64,000 nt of DNA from Thereva unica (taxonomy: Eukaryota; Arthropoda; Insecta; Diptera; Therevidae), in the NCBI GenBank assembly GCA_949987705.1, contig OX465282.1:86912070-86976069 (forward strand), written 5' to 3'. Below are positions 10,827 to 21,296 of the stretch, piece by piece. The translations under genes and the position numbers were made by a program. The number at the start of each line of letters is the position of its first letter. Within the stretch, counting starts at the first letter, position 1. The notes under the pieces are model-generated. The model saw only the letters and a list, made by a program, of their open reading frames with translations. It did not search any database and was not told where the DNA came from.

Positions 10827-11357
10827 TAAAATAAAAGGTTAAAAAAATTTTTTTTAAAAAAATTCTTTTAATTAACTAAAAAATAAAAAATAAAAAAGTA
10901 AAAAATAAAAAATATTTAAAAGAAAGCGCGAAATTTCAATTGTAATGAAAAAGTTAATTAAAAGAATGGCGCATTTTTCATCAAAAAATTTTGTTAGAAT
11001 TTTCTTCAAAGTGAATTGAGCAAAGCAAGTTTAAATTAATTTTTTTTACTACGCCTTATAATTAATACATAAAATCTTAAATATATTGAAAAATAAAACA
11101 AAATTAAAAAAGATGATTTTATAAAAAAAAGTGAATTTTAAATTAACAAAGCAAAAAATTGAGGATTATTGTAAATCTCACGCGATTTACAGTTATATTT
11201 TCAATTTTTGATGAAAAATGCGCCATTCTTTTAATTAACTTTTTCATTAAAATTGAAATTTCACGCTTTTTTTTAAATATTTTTTACTTTTTTATTTTTT
11301 ATTTTTTAGTTAATTAAAAGAATTTTTTTAAAAAAATTTTTTTTAACCTTTTATTTT
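10827..11357. mobile_element. Foldback MITE, copy 2
   Basis: Same inverted-repeat family as 6957-7349: left arm about 10827-10990, right arm about 11201-11357. The loop is about 210 bp and holds sequence missing from copy 1 (TTACTACGCCTTATAATTAA), so copy 1 has a deleted loop. The flanking words (AAAATGGCGGAATACATATA on the left) match copy 1, showing that the MITE was there before the macro-duplication. Confidence 0.88.
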
Positions 11358-12300
11358 ATTTAAGTCAAATATATTTTTTATGTGACAGATATAATCCCAG
11401 GAATCACCCGTTTCACCGTGATGTCGTTGGGCCTCACCACCTTGTTTTAGAAATTAGCAGGTATTCAGTGCACGGATGACCATAGGAGCAAGCTATTGTT
11501 GTCGGCGTGTTGCTATTGGCGGCAAGTTGCAACTACACACACAGTTAAGTAAAATTCATGTGTTTGGTTTTTACTTTATGTTGAAGTATGTTGGTTTTCA
11601 TCGGATATCTTGTTGTTTTGATGTATATATCATAATAATATGGATATTTAGTTTATTTCGTTTCATTATTGGTATTTTTCGGTTTTGATGTTTGTTTTGC
11701 TTAGTATTACAGTGAAACCTGTAATACTGACATCTGTCCTTGACTAAACCTCATATAACAAGAAGATCCTACCTAAAGACGTTACAGAAACAACTGAGAA
11801 ACCAAATCGCCCGATTTGGATCTTCAAAATATATCCTCAGGGAGAGAAGGAGTGTGTGCAGTGTACATGTGTGATGATGAAAACGTTTATTGTTTAGTTT
11901 TTTTGTTTTTATGTAGGTTAAGATACAGATGTTAAAGGTCAAGCAATTTCACCTAAGCATTTTTTCTCTAAAACTAACTATAAAACTTTAATAAATGTTG
12001 CTTTTTCTTATCGTTTATGTTTTATTCTGTTCTTTTAAAATAATTTTTAATTTATTTAATTATTATTTTCAATAAAAAAACACCTTTTTAATGTAGGCGG
12101 CAAAATGCTCCTCACGCGATCACTCACGTTTCACGGAAAGGCGCGAGCAATCAAGGGTTAAGAACATTAATAGAAGAAGGTGAAAAGAGGTGTCAAAGAT
12201 TTAGAAAAAAATTATTTAAAAACCTCATAATATTGACTTATTTAAAAAATGGCAAATATTAAAAAATAAACATTATAGTTCGGGGAACTTAGCATTTTAA
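11358..12300. other. Gene-free stretch
   Basis: About 940 bp. No coding sequence above background, no tandem repeat and no clear inverted repeat. 11990-12080 is A+T rich. I see nothing that I can name. Confidence 0.4.
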
Positions 12301-12501
12301 AGCCGCGTCTCCACCAACCGAACATGTTTGCCGAACAGTGTTCGCGAACATAAAAACGGACAAACATTCCACATTTGGTTCCCAAACATGTTCGGCGAAC
12401 ATTTTCAATAGCTCACAAATCCATGTTCGCTACAACACCGAACAATGTTCGGCGGACATCACAAATGTCGGCGAACATGTTCGGTTGGTGGAGACGCGGC
12501 T
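12301..12501. mobile_element. Harbinger-like MITE (201 bp)
   Basis: Terminal inverted repeats of about 30 bp: left AGCCGCGTCTCCACCAACCG then AACATGTTTGCCGAACA; right is the complement ending GGTGGAGACGCGGCT at 12501. It is flanked by TAA on both sides (12298-12300, 12502-12504), a 3-bp TWA-type duplication as in PIF/Harbinger elements. The interior is built from overlapping palindromic words (GTTCGGCGAACA, AACATGTTCGGCGAACA), so the whole element can fold on itself. No coding sequence. Confidence 0.85.
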
Positions 12502-12504
12502 TAA

Positions 12505-12595
12505 GGTTACAAAATTCCAAAAATGGCTGATTTTTTTTTTTTTTTTTTTTCGAAAATTGTATTTTGGCTATAATGTTTGGTATAAATAGATGAAA
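12505..12595 (+). repeat. Relic of the foldback family seen at 49.6 kb
   Basis: A run of T is followed by CGAAAATTGTATTTTGG, AATGTTTGG, ATAAATAGATGA and AAAA. It lines up with 49570-49640 (TCGAAAAATTGTATTTGG, AATGTTTGG, ATAAGTGGATGA). A short dispersed repeat piece, not a gene. Confidence 0.5.
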
Positions 12596-12609
12596 AAAGT
12601 ATGTTCAGT

Positions 12610-13117
12610 TTGCGGCGTTTATTCCTCTTTGTACGTCTATCATTTCATCGCTGTCTTCACTGACTGTGGCACCCCAGGTAGTTAAATTCGTCAACCCGTT
12701 CGAAGTTATATTCCCCCAGGAGGTGTTGTGATTTCTTCTTCTTCTTTCCACCCTTGATTGAATTATAATCTTTGGCGGCATTTATTTTCAGCCCTATCTA
12801 TATCTTTGACTCCCTCTTCTAATTCTGTGAATACTTCTCTAAAGTATGACAGTGATCTGGCAAGGCAGTTTATATCGTCGGCATATCCTGCCAATTGTTG
12901 GGATTTGTTAAGCAGGGTTGGGTTGCGACATTGATGCGAAAATGTTTACTTTGCGAATTACTCCTTCTAGGCAGAGATTAAATAGCATGGGTGTCAGCGC
13001 ATCACCCTGCTTTAAGCCTTGCATGGCTAGGAAGTACTCCGTCAATTCTCCTTGTATTCCGACTGCACACCTTGTGTTTCGATTGTCATTTTCGTCAGTT
13101 TCACTATCTTTATTTTC
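12610..13117 (-). pseudogene. LINE Z reverse transcriptase, downstream half
   Basis: Minus-strand frames encode the RT palm and thumb of an APE-type LINE. AVGIQGELTEYFLAMQGLKQ then GDALTPMLFNLCLE is the RT block before the catalytic box. Further on, the fragment reads AGYADDIN (YADD box; about 12890), then GLKINAAK and FERVDEFNYLGC (about 12700). Several frame changes mark it as dead. The upstream half of the same RT is found at 16371-16642; the two halves are separated by the CR1/jockey-like element at 13124-16364. Confidence 0.75.
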
Positions 13118-13164
13118 AAGAGTTAACCCTTCTAGCACAGAAGGCGCACTTTTCAGCTAAGCAT

Positions 13165-13225
13165 GAAAATCTATATATACATACACATACATATAAATAT
13201 ATATGTATATATATAGATATATAGA
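13165..13225. repeat. TA/CATA microsatellite
   Basis: Simple repeat of TATA, CATA and TATG words in the 3' region of the 13124-16364 LINE. It lies between the two copies of the ACAGAAGGCGCACTT word. Confidence 0.8.
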
Positions 13226-13357
13226 GTTTCCCTTCTAACACAGAAGGCGCACTTCCCAGCAGGGCTGAGAAATATTTACCACGCCGTGGCTCAGCTGAGA
13301 CATGCAAACATAAAAGATTAAGTACCAATAAAAATTGCATGCAAAACACATAAACAG

Positions 13358-15649
13358 TCATGAGACAACAAATAGCCTCCTTTTAAGCAGGTCTTTGTTA
13401 GTGCTCACGCTAAAAACATTAATATTTTTATTTACATTAATGAACATGCGATTAACAGGCTCAAATCGGCCATAATTGGTGTTAGAGGAGTTGATGTGTA
13501 AGAGCGGTGGTCCTCTCAGATTGTATCGGCTCTCTCTAAACGACGCACGGCGCCTTAGAAAACCTGAGTCGACACGTCCATTAAGAAGCTGGTGGACGAA
13601 AACAACATCGGCCACCTCACGACGCTTGTGGAGAGTGTTTAAGTTGAGTAACTTAAGTCGGTATTCATATGGTGGAAGAATTAAAGGGTCTTCCCAAGGA
13701 AGGTGATTCAATGCGAATCGAACGAACCTACGTTGAACCGACTCAATTTTTCCAACATGCGAAGAATAGTAAGGAGACCAAACCTGGGACGCATATTCAA
13801 GTAAAGGTCTGACAAGGGAGATGTAGAGGTGTTTAGTGATCAGGGTGCTATTGAATTCTTTGGACCACCTTTTAATAAAACCCAAGACTAAGCTGCTCTT
13901 GGTAGAAATATAGTTGATATGAGAAGCAAAGTCCAGCTTGGTGTCAAATCTAATCCCGAGATCTTTGACAAAATTAACACGGGGGACACCCTCACTAGTA
14001 AATGAGTAGTTATAAATTATAGGGTCACGTCGCCTACAAAAAGTCATGACTTCGCATTTACTAATATTAAGAACCAGGTTGTTGTTAGCGCACCAAGAGT
14101 AAAAGGTGTCGAGGTCGACTTGCAAAAGTTTGCAGTCCTCCATACTCTTTACGTGACGGTACAATTTGATGTCATCAGCATAAATCAGGATTCTGCAGTG
14201 TCTTAGCAAGGTAACAATATCATCAATAGAAAGAATAAAGAGGATAGGGCCAAGATGACTGCCTTGAGGGACACCGGATGACGCCTCAATGGTGGCGGAT
14301 TTGGATCCACGGAAAAGGACTTGGTAGGTCCTGTCAGCTAAGTAGGACTGGAACCATAATAGAAGGGCTTCAGGGAAACCTAACTTTTTTAGTTTGAAAA
14401 GTATAATGGAGTGGGAAAGCTTGTCAAATGCCTTACTGAAATCAGTGTAAACACAATCAGTTTGGCAACCGGAAATGAAGCCTTCAACAGCATGGGAAGT
14501 GAATTCTAGGAGATTGGTGGTAGTGGAACGAGCTGGAAGAAAACCATGTTGGTTCGTAGAAATAAGTTTTTTGCAGATGGGCACGATTGCAGAATAAATG
14601 ATTGACTCAAAAAGCTTTGGTATGACAGACAGCTTGGCAATTGGTCTGTAGTTCGATATTTCGTTCTTGCTACCACTTTTGTGAATAGGAATTATGAACG
14701 AATTCTTCCAGAGAGTAGGGAAGTACCCTTTATCCAGGGACTTTTGAAAAAGGGTTTTTAGTGGAGACTGGAGAACCTCCACACAGGATTTAAGGACAGC
14801 AGGAGGGATACCGTCAGGGCCGGAAGTGAAATCGTATGGGAGTTCATCAATATGTTTCATGATATCGTCAATGGAGATTGAGAGAGACAAACTAGTAGCC
14901 TCTCGGTGTAGAGTTATGTGACGAAAATTATTGTCATTTGGCTGAAAATTAGAAGAGGTGAAAGATTGATGAAAGAATGAAGCAAACATGTTGCAAATCG
15001 AGGAAGACTCACTACTTGACCAGTTAGTGTGCTGCATAGTCTTTGGGTAGTTATCAGTTTTTTTCTTGGAATTGACAAATTTGAAGAAGTTTCTAGGATC
15101 AGTACAAACCTGGTCCCTCATACTGCTGAGATATTCGCCATACAGAGCAGAAGAGAGTAAACGAAATCTGTTATAGCAATCAGTAAATGTTATAAGACTC
15201 GGAGAGTCCTTTCTCTTTAAATAGGTCTTCCAGAGTCTATTTTTCTGATTCCTTAAATGCTTCAGCTCATTATTAAACCAAGGTGGAGTAGAACTGCGCA
15301 ACTTTTGGGGCTCAAAAGGTACACATGAAGCAATAGCTTCATATAGTACGGTATAAAACCGTGCCACATCGACATCCAACTCATTTGCGGAAAGTAAGCT
15401 GTTGAAATCAGTCAAGGCAAGCTTAGATGAGAGTTCATTAAAGTTGGCCTTCTTAAAGTTGAAGGAATGGGTTACCGCCTCCGGACAAGGATTGTTCCTT
15501 GAGTTCAAGCAGTAATTGATCGAGAGAGGAGGGTGGTAATTGTCAACGGACGTCATGACTATTGGACTGGGTTCAACAATCATGTTTCCTGAGTCAGTAA
15601 AGAATACAAGATCCAACTGCCTCCCTAACATATTAGTCACACCACTCAT
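13358..15649 (-). pseudogene. CR1/jockey-like LINE reverse transcriptase (763 codons, open)
   Basis: RNA-directed DNA polymerase of a non-LTR retrotransposon, which copies the element RNA at the nicked target. Blocks seen: SGPDGIPPAVLKSC (about residue 270), IIPIHKSGSKNEISNYRPIA (about 305), FLPARSTTTNLLEF, YTDFSKAFDKLSHSI (first catalytic Asp, about 400), ASSGVPQGSHLGPILF, and ILIYADDIKLYRH (YADD, about 490). The C-terminus ends with an LPW...PPYEYRL thumb-like region and no RNase H domain, as in CR1/jockey groups. The frame is open above the ATG at 15649 to about 15735, where it meets the endonuclease frame with a frameshift, so ORF2 as a whole is broken once. This half shows no lost catalytic residue. 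Confidence in the family is good; the exact clade is not settled. Confidence 0.85.
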
Positions 15650-15729
15650 TTGATTAAGGCCAAGTGAGAATAAGGAGTTGAGAAAACAGGATTCCTTAGA
15701 ATTAAAATTGCCTTCGGGGAGGTAGTTAG

Positions 15730-16241
15730 TTAGGTAGCTTCGTCAAATACCCACTGAATATTGGGTAAATTGAAGTCACCAAGAAGAAGTAATTCATCAC
15801 CAGTGTTCATCATATTCAGGCTATAATCAACACAGGAGATGAGAATATCATAGAGGTTTATACCTCCATCGTCAAGTGTGCTTATCATATCTGGTGGGAT
15901 ATAGCAGCACAACAGGAAGAGATTAGATTTTGAAAAAGAGATCTTGAGAGCGACAAGCTCAATGTCCAAATGGTTAGAGAAACTAGGAAGCGAAATTGGG
16001 TTACAATTAAGGTGGCTGCGGCATGCAAGAAGTACGCCACCCCCGCGAGCTTCCGAGTCAGTGTGACGGTCCCTCCGAAAGACTTGGTAGGAGGAATCGA
16101 AGAGTTCAGCATTAAGAATGCCTTCGTGAAGCCAGGTTTCCGTGAACGCTATGACATCGAACCCACTAGCCATCGATGCCTGAAGGATGTCGTTAGTTTT
16201 TGACCTTGTCCCCCTTACGTTTTGGTAGTAGAGGGAAAGGG
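15730..16241 (-). pseudogene. CR1/jockey-like LINE AP-type endonuclease, 5' part of ORF2
   Basis: N-terminal endonuclease of the same ORF2: LYYQNVRGTRSKTNDI (start of an APE domain, about 16225), FDVIAFTETWLHEG (catalytic Glu), GGGVLLACRS, LLCCYIPPD, and LLLGDFNLPNIQW (catalytic Asp/Asn) just before a stop at 15730-15732. The next exon-length frame continues one base out of register with the RT, so an indel lies close to 15735. The domain is open upstream of the ATG at 16173 into 16241 and beyond, so that ATG is not the real start. The role would be to nick target DNA and prime reverse transcription. Confidence 0.82.
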
Positions 16242-16370
16242 TCTCAAGTTTTTTGGCATCCTTGGTGTTCTCGGAATGGAAACGTTTGAGTGATGTGCTC
16301 GAGTACGGGTACGGAGAACAAAGAGCTTGGTAAGGGCACCAGCAGGCCAGAAACCAGGATCTAAAAGAGT

Positions 16371-16642
16371 CTCGGCAATAACGTATGGGGTATGTTTAGG
16401 TCCAGCATTGTCGCATACAGTTTTTCCCTGTCGCTGCTGTCGTATGCTTGTTTGAAGTCGATGGAAAGTTGATACACGTCGATGTTGTACTCCTAGCATT
16501 TTCGGAGGATTTGCCTTATTGAAAAAAGTTGATCCATTGTTGACATATACCTACTTTTTCTGAATCCAGCTAGGTATTCACTTATTGCAGCTTCTGCATA
16601 AGGTTCCAGTCTGGCCTTAATTATATTGGTCATTATTTTATG
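16371..16642 (-). pseudogene. LINE Z reverse transcriptase, upstream half
   Basis: Minus strand reads KIMTNIIKARLEPYAEA, YLAGFRKSRYMSTMDQL, and VYQLSIDFKQAYDSS (first catalytic Asp), then DREKLYATMLDLNIP. It breaks off exactly where the 13124-16364 LINE begins, and the following RT sequence is found at 13117. One in-frame stop is visible near 16494. The left end of this half (16642) abuts a dispersed repeat. Confidence 0.72.
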
Positions 16643-17060
16643 GGTGTTTCCATAAAATTAGGGTCACTTTTGAAAGTGATATGTCTTCATTAAGATGTTT
16701 TTGCATTTACTAATAGTGTATATTAATTCATTTTAACATAGCTAAAGCGGCCAGTCACTTTATGTAGTACTTTATGAGAAATTCATAACGGTTTAGCCGC
16801 TAGGGCGTTTTGAAACGTTTTTGGTAGAGGTTTACATATTACCCTGTATTTTTGTAACCCCATTAGATATTTTCATAGCCAGCAATCTACGCAGAATACT
16901 CCCACCAATTTAAAACTGTAAAAGTGAAGGACCATCGTCCAGAGTTATGAGTCATTTTGTATATTTTTCACTCAAATTTCCACTTCAACCTGCCTTTTCT
17001 ACAAAAAATATGTAATTAACCAATATTTTTTTACAAAATTAGAAAGCTTGGACAATTTCC
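16643..17060 (+). repeat. Dispersed repeat family E, copy 1
   Basis: Begins GGGTGTTTCCATAAAATT and shares with 44417-44790 the words TTTAGCCGCTA, GCGTTTTGAAA, TAGAGGTTTA or CAGAGGTTTA, CCCTGTATTTTTG or CCTTGTATTTTTG and AGCAATCTACGC or AGCAATATACGC, in order. Probably an old DNA-transposon-derived MITE family; no coding sequence. The right border is approximate. Confidence 0.55.
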
Positions 17061-17490
17061 TATGAATAATGTCTAACAACTATTATGCTACGAGCTTTAC
17101 TTTAATTTTTCCAGGCTTGGTGCATTTTTTTCTCGTTATGCTGTAGAAGACGGAAATCTAGTACATGTCTGGTTGGCGTTCAGCAGCTCGCTAAAAATCC
17201 TTCCTCCGTTTCTTTACATCTTCGCTGCTCGTAACTGTAGTTCCTTCTTTTGTTCTACATTTACCGGAGAAGGGTTTGAAGTCTTTCTTGAAGAAGTTTA
17301 CTTCCATGTATGCTTCCCGTGTTTTATTTTGCGCATAGTTCTGCCCTCAGGATGTAATTGTTGAGGAATTGTCTTTTATTCTTTCTGCAAATGTTTTTTG
17401 CGGTTTTTCGTGTTTCCTCGTATCGAAGACGAATAACACCGGCTTATAAATGCTCATTTGGTATACGCACACACCTGACGTGAGAAATCT
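17061..17490. other. Gene-free stretch
   Basis: About 430 bp. An open frame at 17173-17364 has no recognisable motif, and its predicted residues are unlike any family I know. I see nothing else. Confidence 0.35.
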
Positions 17491-17633
17491 ATTAAGAAAA
17501 ACATGCCTGTTTTACTATATGGTTCAGAAATGTGGACATTGAAAAACGCAGATGAAGCATTCGAAAAGAAAATGCATCGTTCAATTTACCAAGGAATGCA
17601 GGTGGATGGCATTTGGAGGAAGACATACAAACT
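17491..17633 (+). pseudogene. LINE X thumb/C-terminal region, part 1
   Basis: Plus strand encodes MPVLLYGSEMWTLKNADEAF, then EKKMHRSIYQGMQVDGIWRK: the post-palm region of an APE-type LINE RT (VLLYG-E-W ... E-K--R-IY). It is cut at 17633 by a CR1-like insertion; the downstream part resumes at 23488. The 5' part is missing. Confidence 0.7.
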
Positions 17634-17815
17634 TCATAGTTTTGCCGATGACGGTACTTTGCGTTACTCATACCCCTCCGACAACACAGGACAAGAAAGT
17701 GCCAGACCTTGTCTCTTAGAACGCGAACTCATTTCCAACTCTCTTAACGCGGACATTAAACTCATTCTTGATTGAGGCCGCAATAATCGTGTCGAGTTCT
17801 TCTTCTTTAACGGCT

Positions 17816-19039
17816 CTACAACCGGGATCCGGTCCTGGCCTCGCGCAATTGTTCTCTCCACCGGTCCCGATTCTGAGCCGATGTCATCCAGTTTGGCATC
17901 CATAAACTCTGAGCGTCCTGGTCCACGCCATCCTTCCAGCGAAGGTTGAGCCTCCCTCGCTGTCGCACCCCATAGGTCTTACCGCAGAGAACTTTCCGAG
18001 CAGGCTCATCTTCACTCTTACGAGCTAGATGCCCTGCCCGCGGGAGCCTACCGAGCTTTATTTTCTTCACAACATCTATGTCGCGATAGCACTCGTAGAT
18101 CTCGTCATTGTAGAGTCTCCGGAATCGTCCTTCCTCACATACGGGGCCAACAATCCTCCGAAGTATTTTCCTCTCAAACACGCCCAAGAGGTTTGAGTGC
18201 TTTTTGCTAAGCACCCACGTTTCGGATGCATATGTGAGAACGGGTAAGACCATCGTCTTATATAGTAAAAGTTTAGACGTTATGGTTAGATATTTGGATT
18301 TGAAGAGCCTTGACAGACTATAGTAGGCTTTGTTGGCTTTTAGCAGTCGTGCGCGTATTTCTGGTTCCATGCTATTGTCGGCTGCTACTATTGACCCAAG
18401 GTAGGTAAATGATTTTACCACGTCAAACTCGTGTTCCGCTACCTTGATTGTGGGACCAATGTTAGGTGTTCTTCCAGACGAGGCCACCATGTACTTTGTT
18501 TTGCTTTCGTTAATGTGCAGTCCCAGATTTCCTGCCGCTTGCTCAATCTGAGTGAAAGCTTCTTGTACAGCTGTTGTTGTTCTTCCAATGATGTCAATGT
18601 CGTCTGCGTAAGCCAGTCATTGGGTGGACTTGTGGAGGATTGTACCCCTTGATGTCACGCCCGAATCTCGGATCACTTTCTCCAACGCCAGGTTGAAAAG
18701 GAAGCAGGCCAGACCGTCCCCTTGTCGATTATAGATGTAGATTGGTCTGGACAGTGTTCCGGATACCTTTACTTGGCTTGACACATTGATCATGGTCAGT
18801 CTACATAGTCTTGTCAGTTTGTTGGGGATGCCGAATTCTCTCATGGCTTTGTAGAGTTCTACCCTGGCTATGCTATCATAGGCGGCTTTAAAGTCTATGA
18901 AGAGGTGTTGAATTGAGTTTTGAAACTCTAGACATTTTTCCATAGCCTGCCTCAAGGTGAAAATCTGATCAGTCGTTGATTTGCCTGGGCTGAAGCCACA
19001 CTGGTAATGGCCTATGATATTTCTGGCGTATGGGGCCAT
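17816..19039 (-). pseudogene. LINE Y reverse transcriptase, catalytic part and C-terminus
   Basis: One continuous frame from 19039 to 17816 with a single TGA at 18617-18619. Upstream of the stop: HYQCGFSPGKSTTDQIFTL, HLFIDFKAAYDSIARV (first Asp) and YNRQGDGLACFLFNLALE. Directly after the stop: LAYADDIDIIGRT (YADD box). Then KSFTYLGSIVAADNS, TYASETWVLSKKH, and a C-terminal KLGRLPRAGHLARK ... GRLNLRWKDGVDQDA tail typical of this LINE group. The stop sits two codons before the catalytic box. Apart from that stop this part has all key residues. Confidence 0.85.
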
Positions 19040-19067
19040 CCTGTTTTGTAGGATAGCGGAGAATATC

Positions 19068-19401
19068 TTATAAGGAAGCGGTACTCAACAACGTTATACC
19101 GCGATAATTAGTGCACGCTGTGATATCTCCTTTTTTGTGTACCGGACAGAGGATGCCTTTTCTCGAGTCTTCTGGCATCACTTCCTGCTCCCATACTTCC
19201 ACAATTAATTCATGAATCGCTTGGTGTAGGCCCTCCATATTTAACCAGCTCCGCTGCGATGCCGTCTGCACCCGAGGCCTTGTTGTTTTTGAGCCGGCAG
19301 ATGGCTCTGCTAACTTCTTCTATGCTTGGTGGCGGCAGCATTGCATTGACATCAGATATTGGTGGAGCCTCCGAATCCTCAGTTAGCTCGCCATTTAGCA
19401 A
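19068..19401 (-). pseudogene. LINE Y reverse transcriptase, fingers region (frameshifted)
   Basis: Two overlapping frames carry consecutive RT blocks. 19401-19210 gives ICRLKNNKASGADGIAAELV then KYGG; 19271-19068 gives ILCPVHKKGDITACTNYRGI then TLLST. The change of frame falls near 19235, and another falls between 19068 and 19039 before the QCGF block. So the N-terminal RT domain is broken at least twice. Confidence 0.8.
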
Positions 19402-19402
19402 T

Positions 19403-20586
19403 TCATGAAAGTGCTCTTCCTTTAGGATCGGTGATCAGATTCCCTTCTTTGTCCTTGCAGTATGTGCAACGTGGTGTGAATTGCGTCATACTGCGGACTC
19501 TTTGATAGAACTCCCGCGCCTGGTGCGGCCGCCGTTCTCTGTACTGTTCTAGCTCACAGACGAGATTTTTTTCCCAGGCTTCCTTTTTTCGTCTGTGAAT
19601 TCTCTTTTCTTCTTTTCTGAGCTCTTTATAGTTCTCTTCGCGTGCCCGTGTTCTCTGAGACTGCTGCATGGCTCGGTACGCAGCATTCTTACGTTCAGTT
19701 GCCAGCTTGCATTCATTATCGAACCAGTCGTTCCGATCTTTACGACTTCTGCCTAAGATGGAATCAGCAGTACTAATGACAGTATTTTTAAGGCGGGTCC
19801 AGTTCTCGTCGACGCCCGGCATCTCATCCCCACGACGTAGGGCGAGTTCTAATGCATGACCGTAGCTGTTTCTGGCCATTTCATTGCGTAGTGCAGCTGT
19901 GTTGATTCGAGCCTGATCAGCGGATACAAAGCTTTTCAGCGTTGTAATGCGCTCTCGGAGCACCATACCAACAAGATAGTGATCCGAGTCGAAGTTGGCA
20001 CCTCGGTACGTTCGTACCGTCATCAGACCCGAAAGGTGGCGGCGGTCTATCAACACATGATGATTTATTTGGTTGCGATTGGCTCCATCAGGAGATACCC
20101 AGGTGGCTTTATCTTTACGCGCAAATCTAGTACTTGCAACGACCAAGTTCTTACTTGCTGCCATCTCTACAACTTATGCAAGCTGTGGTTGCCGACATAT
20201 TGCCTGTATATGGGCTCCCGGCCTACTTTGGCGTTCAGATCTCCCAGTATGATTTTTACATCATTCCTGGGGCAGGCATTTAGTGCCCGTTCAACTAATT
20301 TGAAGAATTCTTCTTTATCCGGGGACTCTTCTGTAGGTGCGTGAACGTTTATGAGGCTGATGTTCTTAAATTTACCTCGCACACGAAGGGAGCATAGCCT
20401 TTCGTTTATTGCTTTAAAGCCGATAATGGTAGGCTTCATTCTTTTGCTAACCATAAAAACTACTCCTAGAACATGGTGTTTTGTATGACAGCTATGCGTC
20501 ACACTCAGGTTTTTGTAAAACACCATTCCCTGTCCACCTCATCTCCTGAATGGCGGTAATGTCAGCTTTATATTTTGACAGGGTAT
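19403..20586 (-). pseudogene. LINE Y AP-type endonuclease and linker
   Basis: Read right to left: KYKADITAIQEMRWTG (catalytic Glu, about 20560); one stop near 20485; then FKNISLINVHAPTEESPDKE and KIILGDLNAKVGREPIY (20526-20167, catalytic Asp/Asn), a stop, and QINHHVLIDRRH with GANFDSDHYLVGM (catalytic Asp-His, about 20000). A charged linker follows (DRNDWFDNECKLATERKNAA, RTRAREENYKELRKEEKRIH), ending in a CTYCKDKEGNLITD word that leads into the RT. At least three frame breaks. Role in the intact element: nicking the genomic target. Confidence 0.85.
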
Positions 20587-20713
20587 TAGAGTTGAGCCGG
20601 ACTTACAAGAGGCACTTCATTTGTCCCGTACACGATAGTAAATTGTACTGAGGCCTCAACCTTTTAAATGTCCCGGTTCAAAAATAATGTACTACTGGGA
20701 TATGAGCGTGTAT

Positions 20714-21010
20714 CGTGCGTTTGTAAATTACGAAGTGGAGAGACATTTCTTACTTCTTTTGCAGCAGCAAAATATCCAATCTGAACTGCGCCGAGGTGAG
20801 ATTGTAAACACGAACTGGAACATTTTCTTATTTCTTTTGCGACAATAAAATATCCAATTCGAATTGCGGCGAGGTGAGATTGTAAACACGAACTGCATAC
20901 ATAGATATTTTCTTACTGTTTTTGCCGCAGTCAAATATCCAATTTAAACCGAGCCGTGGTGAGATTGTAAATACGAACTGGAGAGAAATCTCTTACATTT
21001 TTGAAGGAGT
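20714..21010. repeat. About 80-bp tandem repeat, 3-4 units
   Basis: Units begin at GTAAATTACGAAGTGG (20723), GTAAACACGAACTGG (20804), GTAAACACGAACTGC (20882) and GTAAATACGAACTGG (20967); steps are 81, 78 and 85 bp. Each contains AAATATCCAAT and GGTGAGATTGTAAA. Diverged, not coding. Confidence 0.85.
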
Positions 21011-21044
21011 GACATTAGTATAAAATGAGACAGAGAAGAGACAA

Positions 21045-21295
21045 TTCCTACATTTTTTGAGGGAGTGAAGTTTTGTGCTCGATGCTCGAGGTATATTTCT
21101 TACATTTTTCGAGGCAGGTAACAATTCTTACATTTTTCGAGGGAGGTGAATTTTGTACTGAAGAGACAATTCTTAAATTTTTCGAGGGAGGCAAATTTTG
21201 TACTGAAGAGATAATTCTTACATTTTTCGAGGGAGGTAACAATTCTTACATTTTTCGAGGGAGGTAAATTTTGTAATGAAGAGACAATTCTTACA
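21045..21295. repeat. 45-bp tandem repeat array, left part
   Basis: Unit TTACATTTTTCGAGGGAGGT plus AAATTTTGTACTGAAGAGAT plus AATTC (45 bp), with some shortened units of about 28 bp (GAGGTAACAATTC). The array is cut by the MITE at 21297-22011 and continues at 22013-22255 with the same unit. Confidence 0.9.
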
Positions 21296-21296
21296 T

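Larger units (their letters stand above)
13124..16364 (-). mobile_element. CR1/jockey-like LINE inserted in LINE Z
   Basis: A 3.24-kb minus-strand LINE encoding an AP-type endonuclease (about 15730-16241) followed by reverse transcriptase (13358-15735). The candidate target duplication is AAGAGT (13118-13123 and 16365-16370). The LINE Z reading frame stops at one edge and resumes at the other, which supports these borders. The 3' region (13124-13357) carries two copies of the word CTTCTA-A/G-CACAGAAGGCGCACTT (about 13130 and 13233) around a TA-rich microsatellite. ORF1 is not present, so the copy is 5'-truncated near the start of ORF2. Confidence 0.7.
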
